A stretch of 64,000 nt of DNA from CAVURS01 sp963834425. Its GTDB lineage: Bacteria; Actinomycetota; Actinomycetes; Actinomycetales; CAVURS01. Below are positions 62,714 through 64,000 of this stretch, piece after piece; positions within the stretch are counted from its first letter, which is position 1, and each line of letters starts with the position of its first letter. Below the pieces are notes generated by a model, which searched no databases, was not told the DNA's origin, and was given only the letters and a program-made list of their open reading frames with translations. Location of the stretch: assembly GCA_963834425.1 (NCBI GenBank), contig CAWIBR010000010.1, positions 248,001-312,000 of the forward strand, in the 5' to 3' direction. A program made the translations under genes and the position numbers.

Positions 62714-62729
62714 CGGAAAGCGCTTTCCG
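62714..62729. promoter_or_regulatory. LacI-family operator
   Basis: CGGAAAGCGCTTTCCG is a perfect 16-base palindrome with the central CG and GAAAGCGCTTTC core typical of LacI/CcpA-type operators. It lies between the divergent Gfo/Idh operon and the LacI gene, about 70 and 110 bases from the two starts, so it can control both. On the plus strand TAGACT at about 62743 may be the regulator's -10 box. Confidence 0.9.
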
Positions 62730-62837
62730 TCGACCCTAGGCTTAGACTCTCGCCACGGTCAAGGCGGCCGGGTCGGCGATGCGTCCACACCGTGATGGAC
62801 ACGGCACGCGGCGCGCTTCTGGTGGGAGGGAGCCCAG

Positions 62838-63932
62838 GTGTCCTCGAGCGCACCGGCCGAGCGCCCACGGCGCCGGCGCCGGACGCGTGAGCCCGAGGGC
62901 AGCGACCACGTCGTGACCCTGCAGGATGTCGCGGCCCGGGCCCAGGTCTCGCCGGCCACCGCCTCCCGGGTCATCAACGCCGGGACCCGGCGGGTCAGCG
63001 CCTCGATGGCCGACCGGGTGCTGCGCGCAGCGGCCGAGCTCGGCTACTCCGCGAACTTGCAGGCCCGGGCGGTCGCGACCGGTCGGACGAACACCATCGG
63101 CGTCCTGGTGCACGACATCTCCGACCCCTACTTCTCCACCATCGCGGCCGGGCTGCTCGAGACGGCCGATGCGGCGGGGCTGCTTGTCTCGATGTCGACC
63201 ACGCTGCGGGACGCGTCGCGCGAACGCGAGTACGTCGCACTGATGCGGGCCCAGCGCGGCCGCGGCGTCGTCATCGTCGGGACACGCACCGACGACGAGG
63301 CGGCCAACGAGGCGCTCGCCCGGGAGATCGAGGCCTACAGCCGAGGCGGTGGTCGGGTGGTCGTGGTGGGACAGAGCAGCCTGGGCGTCGACACCGTCGA
63401 GCCCGAGAACGAAGCTGGCGCAAGGGCTTTGGCCCGTGCCCTCGTCGGTCAGGGGCACCAGGAGTTCGCGATCCTGGCTGGCCCGCGGGAGTCGATCACC
63501 GCGCGGGATCGAGTGAGCGGCTTCGTCGCCGGGCTCGCCGCGCACGGCATCTCGGTGAGCCGCTCTCGCGTGGTCCACGGAGCGTTCACCCGCGACGGCG
63601 GCTATGAGGCAATGAGCTCGGTGCTGGCCGCCCACGGGCCTCGCCCGGACTGCGTCTTCGCCGTGAACGACGTCATGGCCGTCGGCGCCCTCGCCCGGGT
63701 GCGGGCGGCCGGCTTGAGCGCGCCGCAGGACATCGGCCTGGCCGGCTTCGACGACATTCCCACTCTGCGCGATGTCCATCCCCAGCTGACGACGGTCCGG
63801 TTGCCGCTGGAGACGATGGGCCGGATGGCGGCCAGCCTCTTGCTGGACGAGCCGGTGGATGTGGCGCGGGTCCTGCCCATCTCCGGCGAGGTCATCCTGC
63901 GCGAGAGCACCTCCCGGCACTCGCTGCGCTAG
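62838..63932 (+). CDS. LacI-family transcriptional regulator
   Basis: A 364-aa regulator. The helix-turn-helix is VTLQDVAARAQVSPATASRVINAGTRRVSASMADRVLRAAAELGYSAN, then a periplasmic-binding-protein-like sensor (NTIGVLVHDISDPYFSTIAAGLLETADAAG; CVFAVNDVMAVGALARVRAAGLSAPQDIGLAGFDDIP). The GTG at 62838 follows GGGAGGGAG. It reads away from the Gfo/Idh operon and should bind the palindrome at 62714. The last 68 bases of the window after it hold nothing recognisable. Confidence 0.93.
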   Translation: MSSSAPAERPRRRRRTREPEGSDHVVTLQDVAARAQVSPATASRVINAGTRRVSASMADRVLRAAAELGYSANLQARAVATGRTNTIGVLVHDISDPYFSTIAAGLLETADAAGLLVSMSTTLRDASREREYVALMRAQRGRGVVIVGTRTDDEAANEALAREIEAYSRGGGRVVVVGQSSLGVDTVEPENEAGARALARALVGQGHQEFAILAGPRESITARDRVSGFVAGLAAHGISVSRSRVVHGAFTRDGGYEAMSSVLAAHGPRPDCVFAVNDVMAVGALARVRAAGLSAPQDIGLAGFDDIPTLRDVHPQLTTVRLPLETMGRMAASLLLDEPVDVARVLPISGEVILRESTSRHSLR

Positions 63933-64000
63933 GGCTCCGAGCACTGGTCCCAGTGGATGTTGGGGGCTGCGGGCGCCACCTTTTCGATGGGGTGCCGAGC

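Overview
This is a 64 kb piece of a high-GC actinobacterial chromosome spanning the replication origin. Gene order and content are those of Actinomycetia: parA/parB–rsmG–khpB–yidC–yidD–rnpA–rpmH on the minus strand face dnaA–dnaN–gnd–recF–DUF721–gyrB–gyrA–DUF3566 on the plus strand, and the crgA–sortase–trpG/pabA–pknB–pbpA–rodA–pstP–fhaB–fhaA cell-wall block follows. gnd between dnaN and recF is an arrangement I know from Streptomyces and Nocardioides-type genomes, so a relative of Propionibacteriales/Streptomycetales is plausible, but I cannot place it to genus. Frequent GTG/TTG starts, GTGA/ATGA gene overlaps and PknB/MurJ-type wall control fit.

Layout: (1) 1-4.0 kb: end of inositol-1-phosphate synthase, an MFS transporter, a CCA-adding enzyme and a divergent NUDIX hydrolase. 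(2) 4.0-16.3 kb: the envelope/redox block DUF6049–murJ–(small membrane protein)–NlpC/P60–pseudokinase–ECF sigma–anti-sigma–trxB–trxA–cwlM. The pseudokinase, fused to MurJ in mycobacteria, is a separate gene here. (3) 16.3-24 kb: two GNATs, a 39-aa membrane ORF, ParB/ParA, RsmG, KhpB, YidC, YidD, RnpA and L34, with three parS sites. (4) 24-36.5 kb: oriC with DnaA boxes on both sides of dnaA, then dnaN, gnd, recF, DUF721, gyrB, gyrA, DUF3566. (5) 36.6-41.5 kb: tRNA-Ile, a DLW-39-like peptide, tRNA-Ala, a low-GC islet, small conserved genes, a cyclophilin, a rhomboid protease and CrgA. (6) 41.6-52 kb: DUF881, class E sortase, a 52-aa membrane protein, glutamine amidotransferase, the Ser/Thr kinase/phosphatase/FHA and elongation/division operon, tRNA-Leu. 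(7) 52-64 kb: an accessory sugar region with a ROK regulator, an N-acetylglucosamine-kinase-like enzyme, an ABC sugar importer without its own ATPase, a SIS isomerase, then a convergent operon of Gfo/Idh oxidoreductase, DUF993 aldolase-like enzyme and TIM-barrel isomerase, controlled by a divergent LacI regulator with a clear 16-bp palindromic operator.

Two window-wide patterns stand out. First, at least a dozen genes, including gyrB, gyrA and pknB, change reading frame by one base in GC-rich or low-complexity stretches. Because essential genes are hit, sequence error is the simplest explanation, and I have joined the pieces. Second, long inverted repeats sit at convergent gene ends: a family with the unit GGCCGTCGAnnCCGGGTTT occurs at three such junctions, and unrelated palindromes lie at others and at the recF/DUF721 boundary. 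The strongest candidates for something undescribed are this repeat family, the recF/DUF721 palindrome, the low-GC islet beside tRNA-Ala, and the sugar catabolic module.
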